Made by a program: the position numbers and the translations under genes | DNA from: an uncultured bacterium | GTDB lineage: Bacteria; Verrucomicrobiota; Lentisphaeria; Oligosphaerales; Oligosphaeraceae | DNA length: 35,165 bases | NCBI GenBank assembly: GCA_900548225.1 | Contig: URJM01000017.1 | Coordinates: 1 to 35,165, forward strand | Reading direction: 5' to 3' | Shown here: piece by piece, positions 1 to 7,789 of the stretch | How the letters are laid out: each line of letters opens with the position of its first letter | Numbering within the stretch: position 1 is the stretch's first letter | The notes under the pieces: model-generated | What the model saw: only the letters and a program-made list of their open reading frames with translations | Told to the model about the DNA's origin: nothing | The model's database searches: none

Positions 1-53
1 TGGCCAGGCGCGGCAGGAGGAATAATTTACCGCGTCCCACAAAGATTAGCAGG

Positions 54-194
54 GAAGAGGGAGAACCACGAATGGACACGAATGGACACGAATATGCAAA
101 AACGTAGTCCAGGCAGTGTCTGAACCACGAAAAACACGAAAAGCACGAAAAGCACGAAGAAGGGTGAAGAGGGAGAACCACGAATGGACACGAA
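54..194. repeat. ACCACGAA-type intergenic repeats
   Basis: A 29-bp direct repeat (GAAGAGGGAGAACCACGAAT followed by GGACACGAA) occurs at 54-82 and again at 166-194. Between the copies lie shorter variants of the same theme: TGGACACGAA is duplicated inside the first copy, and runs of AAGCACGAAA occur around 127-160. No credible ORF uses this DNA. Repeats of this look are, in my recollection, common between genes in Lentisphaerae/Kiritimatiellota-type genomes; that is recollection rather than something shown here. No function can be read from the sequence. Confidence 0.7.
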
Positions 195-198
195 AACA

Positions 199-225
199 TG
201 CGTGGATGGCGCGCTTGGGCGCGCC
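199..225. repeat. GC-rich hairpin element, copy 1
   Basis: TGCGTGG is followed by a perfect 7-bp stem GGCGCGC / GCGCGCC closing a 4-nt loop (TTGG), at 208-225. Nearly the same element (TGCGTGG, one base, TGGCGCGC, two variable bases, GGGCGCGCC) recurs at 5162-5186, so it is a dispersed repeat and not chance. It sits just upstream of the leu promoter and has no T-run, so it is not an obvious terminator for an upstream gene. Confidence 0.6.
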
Positions 226-236
226 CGCGCGGCATC

Positions 237-264
237 TTGCAAATTCCTGTGTGCTACTTACATT
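237..264 (+). promoter_or_regulatory. sigma70-type promoter of the leu operon
   Basis: TTGCAA (237-242) and TACATT (259-264) are separated by 16 bp. Initiation would fall near 271, a few bases before the leader-peptide ribosome site (GAGGGAGAG, about 280-288). The same TTG...-16-TATATT-like layout is seen before three other genes in the window (21882, 23844, 27349). Predicted by pattern only. Confidence 0.5.
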
Positions 265-297
265 ACGTTGATTTCCCTGAGAGGGAGAGTATTCATC

Positions 298-366
298 ATG
301 TTGATTTCCAAGAGATTCAACCTAGTCAGTCTTCTTACGCTGGTCCTTAGACCTGCGGGAGGCTGA
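298..366 (+). CDS. leuL: leucine leader peptide
   Basis: A 22-codon ORF starts at ATG 298, preceded by a GAGGGAG Shine-Dalgarno sequence about 9 nt upstream, and ends at TGA 364-366. Six of its 22 codons are leucine (TTG 301, CTA 322, CTT 331, CTT 334, CTG 340, CTT 346), with two valines and one isoleucine. The peptide ends RPAGG, much like the RPVGG stretch near the end of the Enterobacteriaceae leu leader. The last four codons and stop overlap the first arm of an alternative RNA fold whose other outcome is an intrinsic terminator, followed by leuA at 545. This is the arrangement of ribosome-mediated leucine attenuation: a ribosome stalled at the Leu codons would leave 355-364 free to pair with 405-414. 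The ORF can be extended in frame to ATG 184, but only 298 has a good ribosome site and lies downstream of the promoter. Confidence 0.8.
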   Translation: MLISKRFNLVSLLTLVLRPAGG

Positions 367-453
367 TTTCTTTTTTCGGCGCAGTGTCGTTGAGATAGGC
401 AGAGAGCCCCCCGCGTTAGGTTTTGTTCGGCCATAGACCGGGAGGCTCTTTTT
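355..453 (+). terminator. leu operon attenuator (antiterminator/terminator switch)
   Basis: Terminator: AGAGCCCCCCG (403-413) pairs with CGGGAGGCTCT (439-449), 10 of 11 positions, and is followed by TTTTT (449-453). Antiterminator: GCGGGAGGCT (355-364), inside the end of the leader ORF, pairs with AGCCCCCCGC (405-414), 9 of 10 positions, which is the 5' arm of the terminator. The two pairings are mutually exclusive because the segment GGGAGGCT occurs twice. A ribosome at the leader stop codon (364-366) masks 355-364 and favours termination; stalling at the Leu codons favours read-through into leuA. Folding is judged by eye, without an energy calculation. Confidence 0.8.
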
Positions 454-544
454 GTGTACGTGTCCTATCCCTGTCGTTGGTCGCATGAGGATTATGTTTC
501 ATCGGTTAACCAACAGGATTCATTTTTGAAGAGGAGTCTATGCT

Positions 545-2041
545 ATGAGTGACAGGCTTTACTTTTTCGACACCACCCTGCGTGATGGCGAGCAGGTTCC
601 TGGCTGTCAGCTGAATACAGTTGAGAAGATTCAACTGGCGAAGCAGCTGGAGGCATTGGGTGTGGACGTGATTGAGGCGGGTTTCCCCGTTTCAAGTCCT
701 GGCGACTTCATTTCGGTTGAGGAGATATCCAAGTCGGTTACATGGCCGACCATTTGCGCCTTGACCCGTGCGATAGAGAAGGACATTGACGTTGCGGCTG
801 ACGCCTTGAAGTATGCGAAGCGGAAGCGCATCCACACCGGCATTGGGACGAGCGACTACCACATCAAGTACAAGTTCAATTCGACTCGCGAGGAGATTAT
901 AGAGCGTGCGGTATTCGCCGTGAGGCATGCGAAGAAGTATGTGGAGGATGTGGAGTTTTACGCCGAGGATGCCGGTCGGACGGAGAACGAGTATCTGGCC
1001 CGTGTAATCGAGGCCGCCATCAAGGCAGGTGCGACAGTCGTCAACATACCGGACACGACGGGATACTGCCTTCCCGATGAATTCGGCTCCAAAATCAAAT
1101 ATTTGGCCGACCATGTTTCGGGCATAGAGAATGTCATCATATCGACCCACTGCCACAATGACCTCGGCATGGCTACGGCGAACACCCTTTCCGGCATCTT
1201 GAACGGTGCCCGCCAGGTTGAGGTTACGGTGAACGGAATAGGGGAGCGTGCCGGCAATACCTCGCTGGAGGAGATTGCGATGATCATCAAGTGCCGCAAG
1301 GACATTCCCCTTGACATCAACATCAACACGACCAAGATATGCGCCACGAGCCGCATGGTATCCAACCTGATGAACATGCCCGTCCAGCCCAACAAGGCGA
1401 TTGTAGGCAGGAATGCATTCGCCCACTCGTCGGGAATCCACCAGGACGGAGTCCTGAAGAATGCCCAGACATACGAAATCATCGACCCGAAGGAGATAGG
1501 GCTGGACGACAACTCGATTGTCCTGACGGCCAGAAGCGGCCGTGCAGCGCTGAAGCACCGTCTGCAGACCCTTGGCGTGGATTTGGACAAGGAGAAGCTG
1601 GACACTGTCTACGCGCAGTTTTTGGCGTTGGCCGACAAGAAGAAGGACATCAACGACGACGACCTGTTGATACTTGCCGGAAGCCACAGGAACCAGGGGC
1701 GCCACATCACCATCGACTACCTCCAGGTTGTCAGTGGGGTTGGGGTTCACCCCGTTGCGAGCATTGGGCTGAATATTTCGGGCGAGCACTTTGAGGCTGC
1801 CTCCTCCGGAACCGGCCCCGTCGATGCCGCCATCTGCGCCTTGAAGAAGATCATCAACCGTCCGATGGTGATGAAGGAGTTCACCGTCCAGGCGATAAGC
1901 AAGGGCAGCGACGACATTGGCAAGGTTCACATCCAGTTGGAGTACAATGGTGGCATATACTATGGCTTTGGGGCCCATACCGACATAATAGCCGCGTCGG
2001 TCGAGGCCTACTTGGATGCGATCAACAAGTTCAGGAACTGA
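545..2041 (+). CDS. leuA: 2-isopropylmalate synthase
   Basis: Condenses acetyl-CoA with 2-oxoisovalerate, the first committed step of leucine synthesis. The 498-aa product opens with FFDTTLRDGEQ, the DRE-TIM metallolyase signature that carries the catalytic Arg and first metal ligand. It has the HCH metal-binding motif at about residues 202-204 (STHCHNDLGMAT) and the second signature GNTSLEEIAM. A C-terminal LeuA regulatory dimer domain (about residues 360-498) is present, so leucine feedback inhibition is expected. The length is normal (E. coli 523 aa). The start at 545 has GAGGAG about 10 nt upstream. It is the first structural gene after the attenuator and is followed 21 nt later by leuC. 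Confidence 0.95.
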   Translation: MSDRLYFFDTTLRDGEQVPGCQLNTVEKIQLAKQLEALGVDVIEAGFPVSSPGDFISVEEISKSVTWPTICALTRAIEKDIDVAADALKYAKRKRIHTGIGTSDYHIKYKFNSTREEIIERAVFAVRHAKKYVEDVEFYAEDAGRTENEYLARVIEAAIKAGATVVNIPDTTGYCLPDEFGSKIKYLADHVSGIENVIISTHCHNDLGMATANTLSGILNGARQVEVTVNGIGERAGNTSLEEIAMIIKCRKDIPLDININTTKICATSRMVSNLMNMPVQPNKAIVGRNAFAHSSGIHQDGVLKNAQTYEIIDPKEIGLDDNSIVLTARSGRAALKHRLQTLGVDLDKEKLDTVYAQFLALADKKKDINDDDLLILAGSHRNQGRHITIDYLQVVSGVGVHPVASIGLNISGEHFEAASSGTGPVDAAICALKKIINRPMVMKEFTVQAISKGSDDIGKVHIQLEYNGGIYYGFGAHTDIIAASVEAYLDAINKFRN

Positions 2042-2062
2042 TGCCGGAGGATTTGTCAAGTC

Positions 2063-3445
2063 ATGTCGAGGACTCTTTTTGATAAGATTTGGGATTCCCA
2101 TGTCGTGCAGAGAGTTGCCGGTGGTTCCGACCAGCTTTACATCGACCGTCTTTACTGCCACGAGGTCACCAGTCCCCAGGCTTTCGAGGGGTTGCGTCTT
2201 CGTGGCCCGGGTGTATTTCGTCCTTCGCGTGTTGTCTGCATGCCTGACCACAACATACCGACTTGTCGTCAGGAGTGTGGCATTTCCGACCCGGTGGCGT
2301 TTCGTCAGGTGGAGGCATTGAAGAGGAATGCATCCGACTTTGGCCTTCTTCACTTCGGGGTCATGGATTCCAGGAGTGGGATAGTGCACGTAGTAGGTCC
2401 CGAGCGTGGCCTGACCCTGCCTGGGATGACCGTGGTCTGCGGCGACTCCCATACATCGACGCATGGCGCGATGGGCTGTGTCGCCTTTGGGATTGGCACG
2501 AGTGAAGTGGAGATGGTCCTTGCAAGCGGCTGCATTCTCCAGTCGCGTCCGAAGACCATGCGGATTCAGGTCGAGGGCGCATTAGGCAGGGGTGTGAGCG
2601 CCAAGGACATGGCGCTTTACATCATCTCAAGGCTTGGGACTGGCGGGGCGACCGGCCATTTCATCGAGTATTCGGGTTCCGCCGTGCGCGGGCTTTCCCT
2701 GGAGGGACGCCTCACCCTCTGCAACTTAAGCATTGAAATGGGAGCCAGGGGAGGAATCATTGCGCCGGACGAGAAGACCTTCGCATACCTTAAGGGGGCT
2801 CCAGACGCCCCCAAGGGCGGCGAGTGGGAGAGGAAGGTCGCCTTCTGGAGAACCCTCCGCTCCGATGAGGATGCCCATTTTGACAAGGAGACAAGCTTTG
2901 ACGCATCGGAGATTCCGCCGATGGTCACCTACGGGACAAATCCAGGCATGGGGATTGGGATTGACGGGGTGGTCCCGGAGGGGAGTTCCCCCGCCTTCAG
3001 GGATGCGTTGGAATACATGGGCTTCACCCCGGGGGAGAGACTTCTTGGCAAGCGTGTAGACTATGTCTTTGTCGGCGCCTGCACCAATGGCAGGGTTGAG
3101 GACTTCCGCGAGTTTGCCTCGATAGTCCGCAGCCGCCGCCGTGCCCCCGGTGTCGTCGTGTGGCTTGTTCCAGGTTCCTGGGAGGTTCGTCGTCGCCTTG
3201 AGGAGGAGGGAATTGTCCGCGAATTGGAGGAAGCAGGCTTTGAGCTTCGTCAGCCTGGGTGTTCCGCATGTCTCGGGATGAACGAGGATCGGGTTCCAGC
3301 CGGCAAGCTCTGTGTTTCCACGAGCAACAGGAACTTTGTCGGCCGCCAGGGGCCGGGTTCCCGGACGATTCTGGCCAGTCCCCTTACGGCCGCTGCCGCC
3401 GCAGTCAAGGGCGTAATTGCCGATCCGAGGGAATTCCTTCCTTAG
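2063..3445 (+). CDS. leuC: 3-isopropylmalate dehydratase, large subunit
   Basis: Aconitase-family enzyme that, with LeuD, isomerises 2-isopropylmalate to 3-isopropylmalate. The 460-aa sequence starts SRTLFDKIWDSHVV as in typical LeuC and contains GDSHTSTHGAMG. The three [4Fe-4S] ligands are visible at C340 (ACTNGR), C400 and C403 (CSACLGMNED). Length is standard for bacterial LeuC (about 465 aa). GGAGG lies about 13 nt before ATG 2063. It sits between leuA and leuD (leuD starts 39 nt after the stop), in one transcription unit. Nothing suggests damage. Confidence 0.95.
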   Translation: MSRTLFDKIWDSHVVQRVAGGSDQLYIDRLYCHEVTSPQAFEGLRLRGPGVFRPSRVVCMPDHNIPTCRQECGISDPVAFRQVEALKRNASDFGLLHFGVMDSRSGIVHVVGPERGLTLPGMTVVCGDSHTSTHGAMGCVAFGIGTSEVEMVLASGCILQSRPKTMRIQVEGALGRGVSAKDMALYIISRLGTGGATGHFIEYSGSAVRGLSLEGRLTLCNLSIEMGARGGIIAPDEKTFAYLKGAPDAPKGGEWERKVAFWRTLRSDEDAHFDKETSFDASEIPPMVTYGTNPGMGIGIDGVVPEGSSPAFRDALEYMGFTPGERLLGKRVDYVFVGACTNGRVEDFREFASIVRSRRRAPGVVVWLVPGSWEVRRRLEEEGIVRELEEAGFELRQPGCSACLGMNEDRVPAGKLCVSTSNRNFVGRQGPGSRTILASPLTAAAAAVKGVIADPREFLP

Positions 3446-3484
3446 GCAGCCATAACCACCATTTTCCCAAGCGAGCAATTTGCG

Positions 3485-4096
3485 ATGAAGCAGAAATTCG
3501 AGATACTCCGCAGCAGATGCGTTCCTCTGCCCAACGACAACATTGACACCGACCAGATAATCCCTGCAAGATATTTGAAGGAGACGACCAGGGACGAGGG
3601 ATTCTTTGGCGCGCATCTCTTCCAGGACCTGCGTTTTTCTTCTGACGGCACCCCAAATCCATCGTTTGTCCTGAACAACCCGCGTTATTCCGGCGAGGTG
3701 CTTGTCGTCGGCCGCAATTTTGGTTCTGGCTCCAGCCGCGAGCACGCTGCCTGGGCATTGGCGGGATATGGCTTTCGTGCAGTCGTGGCGCCATCCTTTG
3801 CGGACATACACAAGCAGAACGACCTCAACAATTTCGTATTGCCCGTAACCGTAAGCGACTCCTTCCAGAGGGAACTTGTGGAGGCAATCCTTGACAAGCC
3901 CGAGACCGAGGTGGAGATCAATCTTCCCGAGGAGACGATTTCGGTCGTCGGCACCGGTCTCCGGGAGCATTTTGACATCAATCCCTTCAAGAAGCATTGT
4001 TTCCTGAATGGGCTTGACGACATCGACTACCTTCTCGCCTCCCGTCACCTTGTGGAGGAGTGGGAGAAGTCGCGCGGGGAGGAGGCAGTTTTCTAG
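3485..4096 (+). CDS. leuD: 3-isopropylmalate dehydratase, small subunit
   Basis: Swivel-domain partner of LeuC. The 203-aa product has the characteristic N-terminal segment NIDTDQIIPARYLK (about residues 19-32) and the conserved NFGSGSSREHAAWAL motif (about residues 79-93), which forms part of the substrate site. Length matches the family (about 200 aa). It follows leuC with a 39-nt gap and precedes leuB by 11 nt. It appears intact. Confidence 0.95.
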   Translation: MKQKFEILRSRCVPLPNDNIDTDQIIPARYLKETTRDEGFFGAHLFQDLRFSSDGTPNPSFVLNNPRYSGEVLVVGRNFGSGSSREHAAWALAGYGFRAVVAPSFADIHKQNDLNNFVLPVTVSDSFQRELVEAILDKPETEVEINLPEETISVVGTGLREHFDINPFKKHCFLNGLDDIDYLLASRHLVEEWEKSRGEEAVF

Positions 4097-4107
4097 GGGC
4101 GTTTTTT

Positions 4108-5128
4108 ATGGACTTCAGGATTGCAGTTTTGGCGGGTGATGGAATTGGTCCCGAGATATCCGTCTGGGGCGTTGAGGCGATGAGGGCAGTCTGCAGCCGT
4201 TTTGGCCATTCAGTCTCCTTTGAGCATGCTCCTTGTGGCGCGGCCGCAATTGACATGGTTGGCAATCCCTTTCCCGACGAGACATACGAGATATGCCGTC
4301 ATTCCACTGCGGTCCTCTTTTCTGCTGTGGGAGATCCGAAATATGACAACGATCCCGATTCGAGGGTGCGTCCGGAGCAGGGGTTGCTCGCCATGCGTGA
4401 AGGCATTCGCCAGTCTTCTTCACAAGTCGCCGTTGAAGGAGGGGCTTGTCAGGGGTGCAGACTTCATCTGCATCCGCGAACTCACAGGCGGGATGTATTT
4501 TGGTGAAAAATACCAGGACGACGAGATGGCGTATGATGTGAACATCTACCATCGTAACGAGATAGAGAGGATACTAAAGGTCGCATACGAATACGCCCTG
4601 AGGCGCAGGAGGCATGTGACTGTCGTTGACAAGGCGAATGTCCTTGCAAGCAGCCGGCTCTGGAGAAAGGTCGCAAAGGAGATGGCGGCAATGCATCCAG
4701 ATGTGGAGACGGACTTCATGTATGTCGACAACGCCTCGATGAAGATGATACAACAGCCCACATTCTTCGATGTGATGGTCACGGAAAATACCTTTGGTGA
4801 CATCCTGACGGACGAAGGGTCGGTAATCAGCGGCTCCATGGGGCTGCTGCCTTCGGCATCCGTCGGGGAAGGCACGCCAGTTTTCGAGCCAATCCATGGA
4901 TCATGGCCCGAGGCCGCAGGGAGGAATATCGCAAATCCCCTGGCACAAATCCTTTCGGTGGCAATGCTCTTTGAACACTTCGGATGCAACGAGGAGGGGG
5001 CATTGATCCGAAGGGCGGTCGACAGGTCACTGGACGATAAAATACGCACGCCAGACATACAGGTGGAAGGCGCCCCGGAATACACTACCCAGGATGTGGG
5101 ACGATATGTTGTTGGGGGGATGAAGTAG
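4108..5128 (+). pseudogene. leuB: 3-isopropylmalate dehydrogenase, disrupted by an internal deletion
   Basis: The intact enzyme oxidises and decarboxylates 3-isopropylmalate with NAD+. The first reading frame starts at ATG 4108 (DFRIAVLAGDGIGPE) and is normal to RPEQGLLAMRE (about 4401), then drifts into unrelated sequence and stops at 4506. The continuation VKAFASLLHKSPLK...RELTGGMYFGE is read from about 4397 in the next frame and runs normally to 5128 (NTFGDILTDE, GSMGLLPSAS, EPIHGS). Ordinary LeuB has ten residues of the type (K/E)xLGLFANLRP between these blocks. Their loss plus the 5-nt overlap equals 35 nt, which also explains the frame change exactly. The lost piece carries one of the substrate-binding arginines (Arg104 in Thermus numbering), so correcting the frame alone would not restore it. 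The end at TAG is shared with a purine-rich repeat. An assembly artefact is possible but less likely than a real deletion. Confidence 0.85.
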
Positions 5129-5263
5129 TAGAGGGTAGAGAGTAGGGAGAAGAAGGTAGTGCGTGGTTGGCGCGCACGGGCGCGCCTCGCACGTCAATTC
5201 TGCCGTGCGATTCCAAATGAATAATCATTCTCTGTCCTCTACCGGCGCGGCACCCGCCGCGCC
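5126..5263. repeat. inverted-repeat rich intergenic element
   Basis: Directly after the leuB stop a purine-rich tract ends in GGTAGTGCGTGG (to 5166). Three stem-loops follow: GGCGCGC-ACGG-GCGCGCC (5169-5186), CGCACG / CGTGCG (5188-5193 with 5204-5209), and GGCGCGGC-ACCC-GCCGCGCC (5244-5263, 8 perfect pairs, 4-nt loop). The purine tract plus GGTAGTGCGTGG is an inverted, diverged copy of part of the 64-bp tandem unit that follows. The 5162-5186 part matches the element at 199-225. No stem has a proper T-run, so this looks like a repetitive element and not a classical terminator. No ORF is credible here. Confidence 0.65.
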
Positions 5264-5660
5264 TGACGGACGCCCACTGCAAAGTGTCCACGCACTACCT
5301 TCTCCCCTCTTCTTTCTACTCCCTACTTGACGGACGCCCACTGCAAAGTGTCCACGCACTACCTTCTCCCCTCTTCTTTCTACTCCCTACTTGACGGACG
5401 CCCACTGCAAAGTGTCCACGCACTACCTTCTCCCCTCTTCTTTCTACTCCCTACTTGACGGACGCCCACTGCAAAGTGTCCACGCACTACCTTCTCCCCT
5501 CTTCTTTCTACTCCCTACTTGACGGACGCCCACTGCAAAGTGTCCACGCACTACCTTCTCCCCTCTTCTTTCTACTCCCTACTTGACGGACGCCCACTGC
5601 AAAGTGTCCACGCACTACCTTCTCCCCTCTTCTTTCTACTCCCTACTTGACGGACGCCAG
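5264..5660. repeat. tandem array of six 64-bp repeats
   Basis: The unit begins TGACGGACGCCCACTGCAAA and ends in a pyrimidine tract closed by TCCCTACT. It starts at 5264, 5328, 5392, 5456, 5520 and 5584, i.e. a period of exactly 64 bp, with no differences that I can find. A seventh, partial copy begins at 5648 and departs after about 12 bases. The last 15 bases of the minus-strand gene ending at 5643, including its TAG stop, are part of the repeat. Each unit holds a short CACT-GCAA-AGTG stem and about 30 nt of nearly pure pyrimidine. There are no spacers between units, so it is not CRISPR. Confidence 0.95.
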
Positions 5661-6851
5661 GTAGACCCTTCTTCTTCCGTGGCCGTATGAGTCCTTTTCG
5701 TGGATTGAATCGAATGTGAGGCATCTGCCATTGTGGGACCATCGGCTGTGGAGATCACACCTTGTGGGAACGGGATAGGACGGATCCGCCCAGAACTTCC
5801 CGATTTCATATCCTTGCCTTGCGTTGAAATTGTAGAGATAGAGGTGTCGTGCGTCTTCCGGATCGTCATACGGGTATGAGTCCGTGACCATCCATTCTCC
5901 ATTTGGGGAGGGCAGGCAATGTCCATCGCCTGGAAAAAGATTTTCGGCGACCGCCTCCACCTTGTCGGTCTGGTCCGTATAGATGTAATACTGCCAGTTC
6001 ATTTCATCTGTGCGGCACCCGTTGACCCGCTTGAATCGATTGGAGAAGTTGACCAGCTTGCGGTCGTCGAACCAGGCGTAGTGGCTGCTGACATCCTCCA
6101 GGTTCAGTGGATAGACATCGGATCCATCAAGATTGGCGGTGAACATGTGGGTGAGATGGGAGCGGCGATTCTCCTTCCACCTGCGCCATCGATGGAAGAA
6201 TGCGAAGCGTGTCCCCGACGGGTTGAAGAGCAGGTGATTGAACCAGCTGGGCGTCTCCCGCATATTCTCCCTGGGATACGCCCGCACCATCTGGTCGAGG
6301 GAAATCACAAGTTCCGCCTTGTTCCTCTCTATGTCGAGGACGAAGATTCCATCATTGTCCGGATGTGCGTAGTCGATGGTCGGATCCTCCAGGCCATCAT
6401 ATCCATATCCGGGGCGTTCTCGTCCAAGCCGGGCAAAATTGACGCTCAGTGCGTGCCTTCTGTCGCTGGTCAGGCAGTATATCGGGCGGCAGAGCGTGCG
6501 CGTCCTGCCATTCCGTATATCCAGGATTCTGGAGACGTATTCTCCGTCCTCGACATCGTTGTATATGACCTCGTTGTCCGAGAACCACTGAAGCATTGAG
6601 CCCTGCTGCCAGTTCCATGCCAGCGAATGCGCCAATGGTTCGAAGGTACATTTCTGCGGGTCGATGATTCCGACAGTGTTCCTTTCGCCGAAGCGGGGCT
6701 GCCGCGCCGTGAAATCAATGCGGTTTCCCAGGAGTAGCGTATCGTCCGAATTGAACTGGAACTTGTCGAAGTATCCGAAGAAATACTGTCCGCCGTCATC
6801 GGGCGTGACTGCACGTACGGGAACTGTCCTGGAAAGAATCATTTTATTCAT
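5643..6851 (-). CDS. beta-propeller (TolB/WD40-like) protein of unknown function
   Basis: The 402-aa product has no signal peptide. It contains repeated blade-like segments with aromatic and Asp-rich turns (LLFNPSGTRFAFFHRW, CLPSPNGEWMVTDSYPYDD, SRWSHNGRCLTFDSIHE), typical of TolB/oligogalacturonate-lyase-like propellers. These SPxG and HxxF patterns support the fold but not a substrate or reaction. The start at 6851 has GAGGAG 8 nt upstream; an in-frame extension upstream to 7184 overlaps the neighbouring gene and lacks a ribosome site. The gene faces leuB tail to tail, and its last codons (ASVK and stop) lie in the seventh partial unit of the 64-bp array. Plausible roles include binding or processing of a carbohydrate-derived ligand; this is inference from fold class only. 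Confidence 0.75.
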   Translation of the reverse strand: MNKMILSRTVPVRAVTPDDGGQYFFGYFDKFQFNSDDTLLLGNRIDFTARQPRFGERNTVGIIDPQKCTFEPLAHSLAWNWQQGSMLQWFSDNEVIYNDVEDGEYVSRILDIRNGRTRTLCRPIYCLTSDRRHALSVNFARLGRERPGYGYDGLEDPTIDYAHPDNDGIFVLDIERNKAELVISLDQMVRAYPRENMRETPSWFNHLLFNPSGTRFAFFHRWRRWKENRRSHLTHMFTANLDGSDVYPLNLEDVSSHYAWFDDRKLVNFSNRFKRVNGCRTDEMNWQYYIYTDQTDKVEAVAENLFPGDGHCLPSPNGEWMVTDSYPYDDPEDARHLYLYNFNARQGYEIGKFWADPSYPVPTRCDLHSRWSHNGRCLTFDSIHEKDSYGHGRRRVYLASVK

Positions 6852-6895
6852 TGTTGCTCCTCTTTTTTCTTCCGTCCTTTCCCAGGAGAGACATA

Positions 6896-6940
6896 AAACA
6901 GCGCAGGCAGCCACAACGGGGCGCTTTCCTGCGGAATTAT
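6896..6940 (-). terminator. possible terminator after the TrhA-like gene
   Basis: CGCAGG and CCTGCG form a 6-bp stem around a roughly 19-nt loop, flanked on both sides by AAAACA / TGTTTT. Read on the minus strand, the stem is followed by a short TTTT. It lies between the stop of the hemolysin III-like gene and the start of the propeller gene. The stem is weak and the call is tentative. Confidence 0.3.
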
Positions 6941-6943
6941 GTT

Positions 6944-7690
6944 TTAGAAGACGGAGAATTGTATTGCCACCCAGTGGCATATTGATGCTGCCAGGACGAA
7001 TGCGTGCCAGATAGTGTGCATATACGGGGTCTTGTCCATGGCGTAGAACGGGACTCCTGCGGTATAGAGTCCTCCCCCGACGAGCAGCATGACGAACCCC
7101 GGGGTATCCAGGAGCCTCGTCAGTGGCTTGAAGAAGAAGAGTGCCTCCCATCCCATTGCGAGTGTAATGACGAGTGCGAGCCATTCCCGTCTAGGTCGGA
7201 TGCATGTTTCGGTGAGGATGCCGATTATTGCCAGTATCCATGTAGTTGCCAGCACCCATATTCCCATTGGGGAGTCCTTGAGTGTCACCAGTGCGAATGG
7301 CGTATAGCTTCCTGCGATGAGCAGGTAGATTGAGAGGTGGTCGAAGGCCTGGAGGACCGACTTCACCCTCCACCGTCTGACCAGGTGGTAGAGTGCGGAG
7401 CATGAGTAGAGCACCAGGAGCGAGGTGCCGTAGATTGCCGCGCTGACAATCTTTCGCGGGTCTCCCGTCTCAGCGGTTTTGACGCACATATACGTCAATG
7501 CGAACAGACCGAAGACTGCGCCTGCGAAGTGTGTTCCGAAATTCGCCCACTCCTCCCCTATTGTGCGGTGGAAATCCTCGCCCCACTGCTTCATCCTCGC
7601 CAGCACGTAGCTGACATGGCGGCTGGGGGTTCTGGAGACCTTCCCTTCGGTTGCATGGGTCTCGTTCTCTTGGGTCTTCTGGGAATCCAT
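6944..7690 (-). CDS. TrhA/hemolysin III (PAQR) family membrane protein
   Basis: About 248 aa with seven predicted hydrophobic helices. Family landmarks are present: an early His-containing helix (ANFGTHFAGAVFGLFALTY), SALYHL, the FDHLSIYLLIAGSYTPF block and a C-terminal HTIWHAFVLAASICHW. The conserved His and Asp residues of these motifs form the metal site of PAQR proteins. Bacterial members have been linked to membrane-fluidity homeostasis (TrhA of E. coli); true haemolytic activity is not implied. A hydrophilic N-terminal tail of about 40 residues is longer than usual. ATG 7690 is chosen; TTG 7696 is the only slightly longer alternative, and no strong ribosome site is visible for either. 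Confidence 0.85.
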   Translation of the reverse strand: MDSQKTQENETHATEGKVSRTPSRHVSYVLARMKQWGEDFHRTIGEEWANFGTHFAGAVFGLFALTYMCVKTAETGDPRKIVSAAIYGTSLLVLYSCSALYHLVRRWRVKSVLQAFDHLSIYLLIAGSYTPFALVTLKDSPMGIWVLATTWILAIIGILTETCIRPRREWLALVITLAMGWEALFFFKPLTRLLDTPGFVMLLVGGGLYTAGVPFYAMDKTPYMHTIWHAFVLAASICHWVAIQFSVF

Positions 7691-7789
7691 CGGCAATACG
7701 GGGACTGGGAGCTGTCGTTGCCGGGGGGAAGCAGGGCGTTCCGCGCTTCCTCCGGCCGGCGGATGTGCGTCAATGCAGGTATTTGCGTC

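Noticed and set aside
27..242. 71-codon minus-strand frame at the window start
   Set aside because: It is made of translated intergenic repeats and has no ribosome site or homologous feature.
692..2464. 590-codon open frame on the minus strand
   Set aside because: It lies antisense to leuA and leuC, which are unmistakable; its product has no recognisable domain. It is a by-product of codon bias.
4390..4410. Programmed frameshift in leuB
   Set aside because: Both frames joined would still lack ten conserved residues including a substrate-binding arginine, and no slippery sequence is evident; a deletion explains it better.
5264..5660. CRISPR array
   Set aside because: The 64-bp units are directly abutting with no unique spacers, and no cas genes are present.
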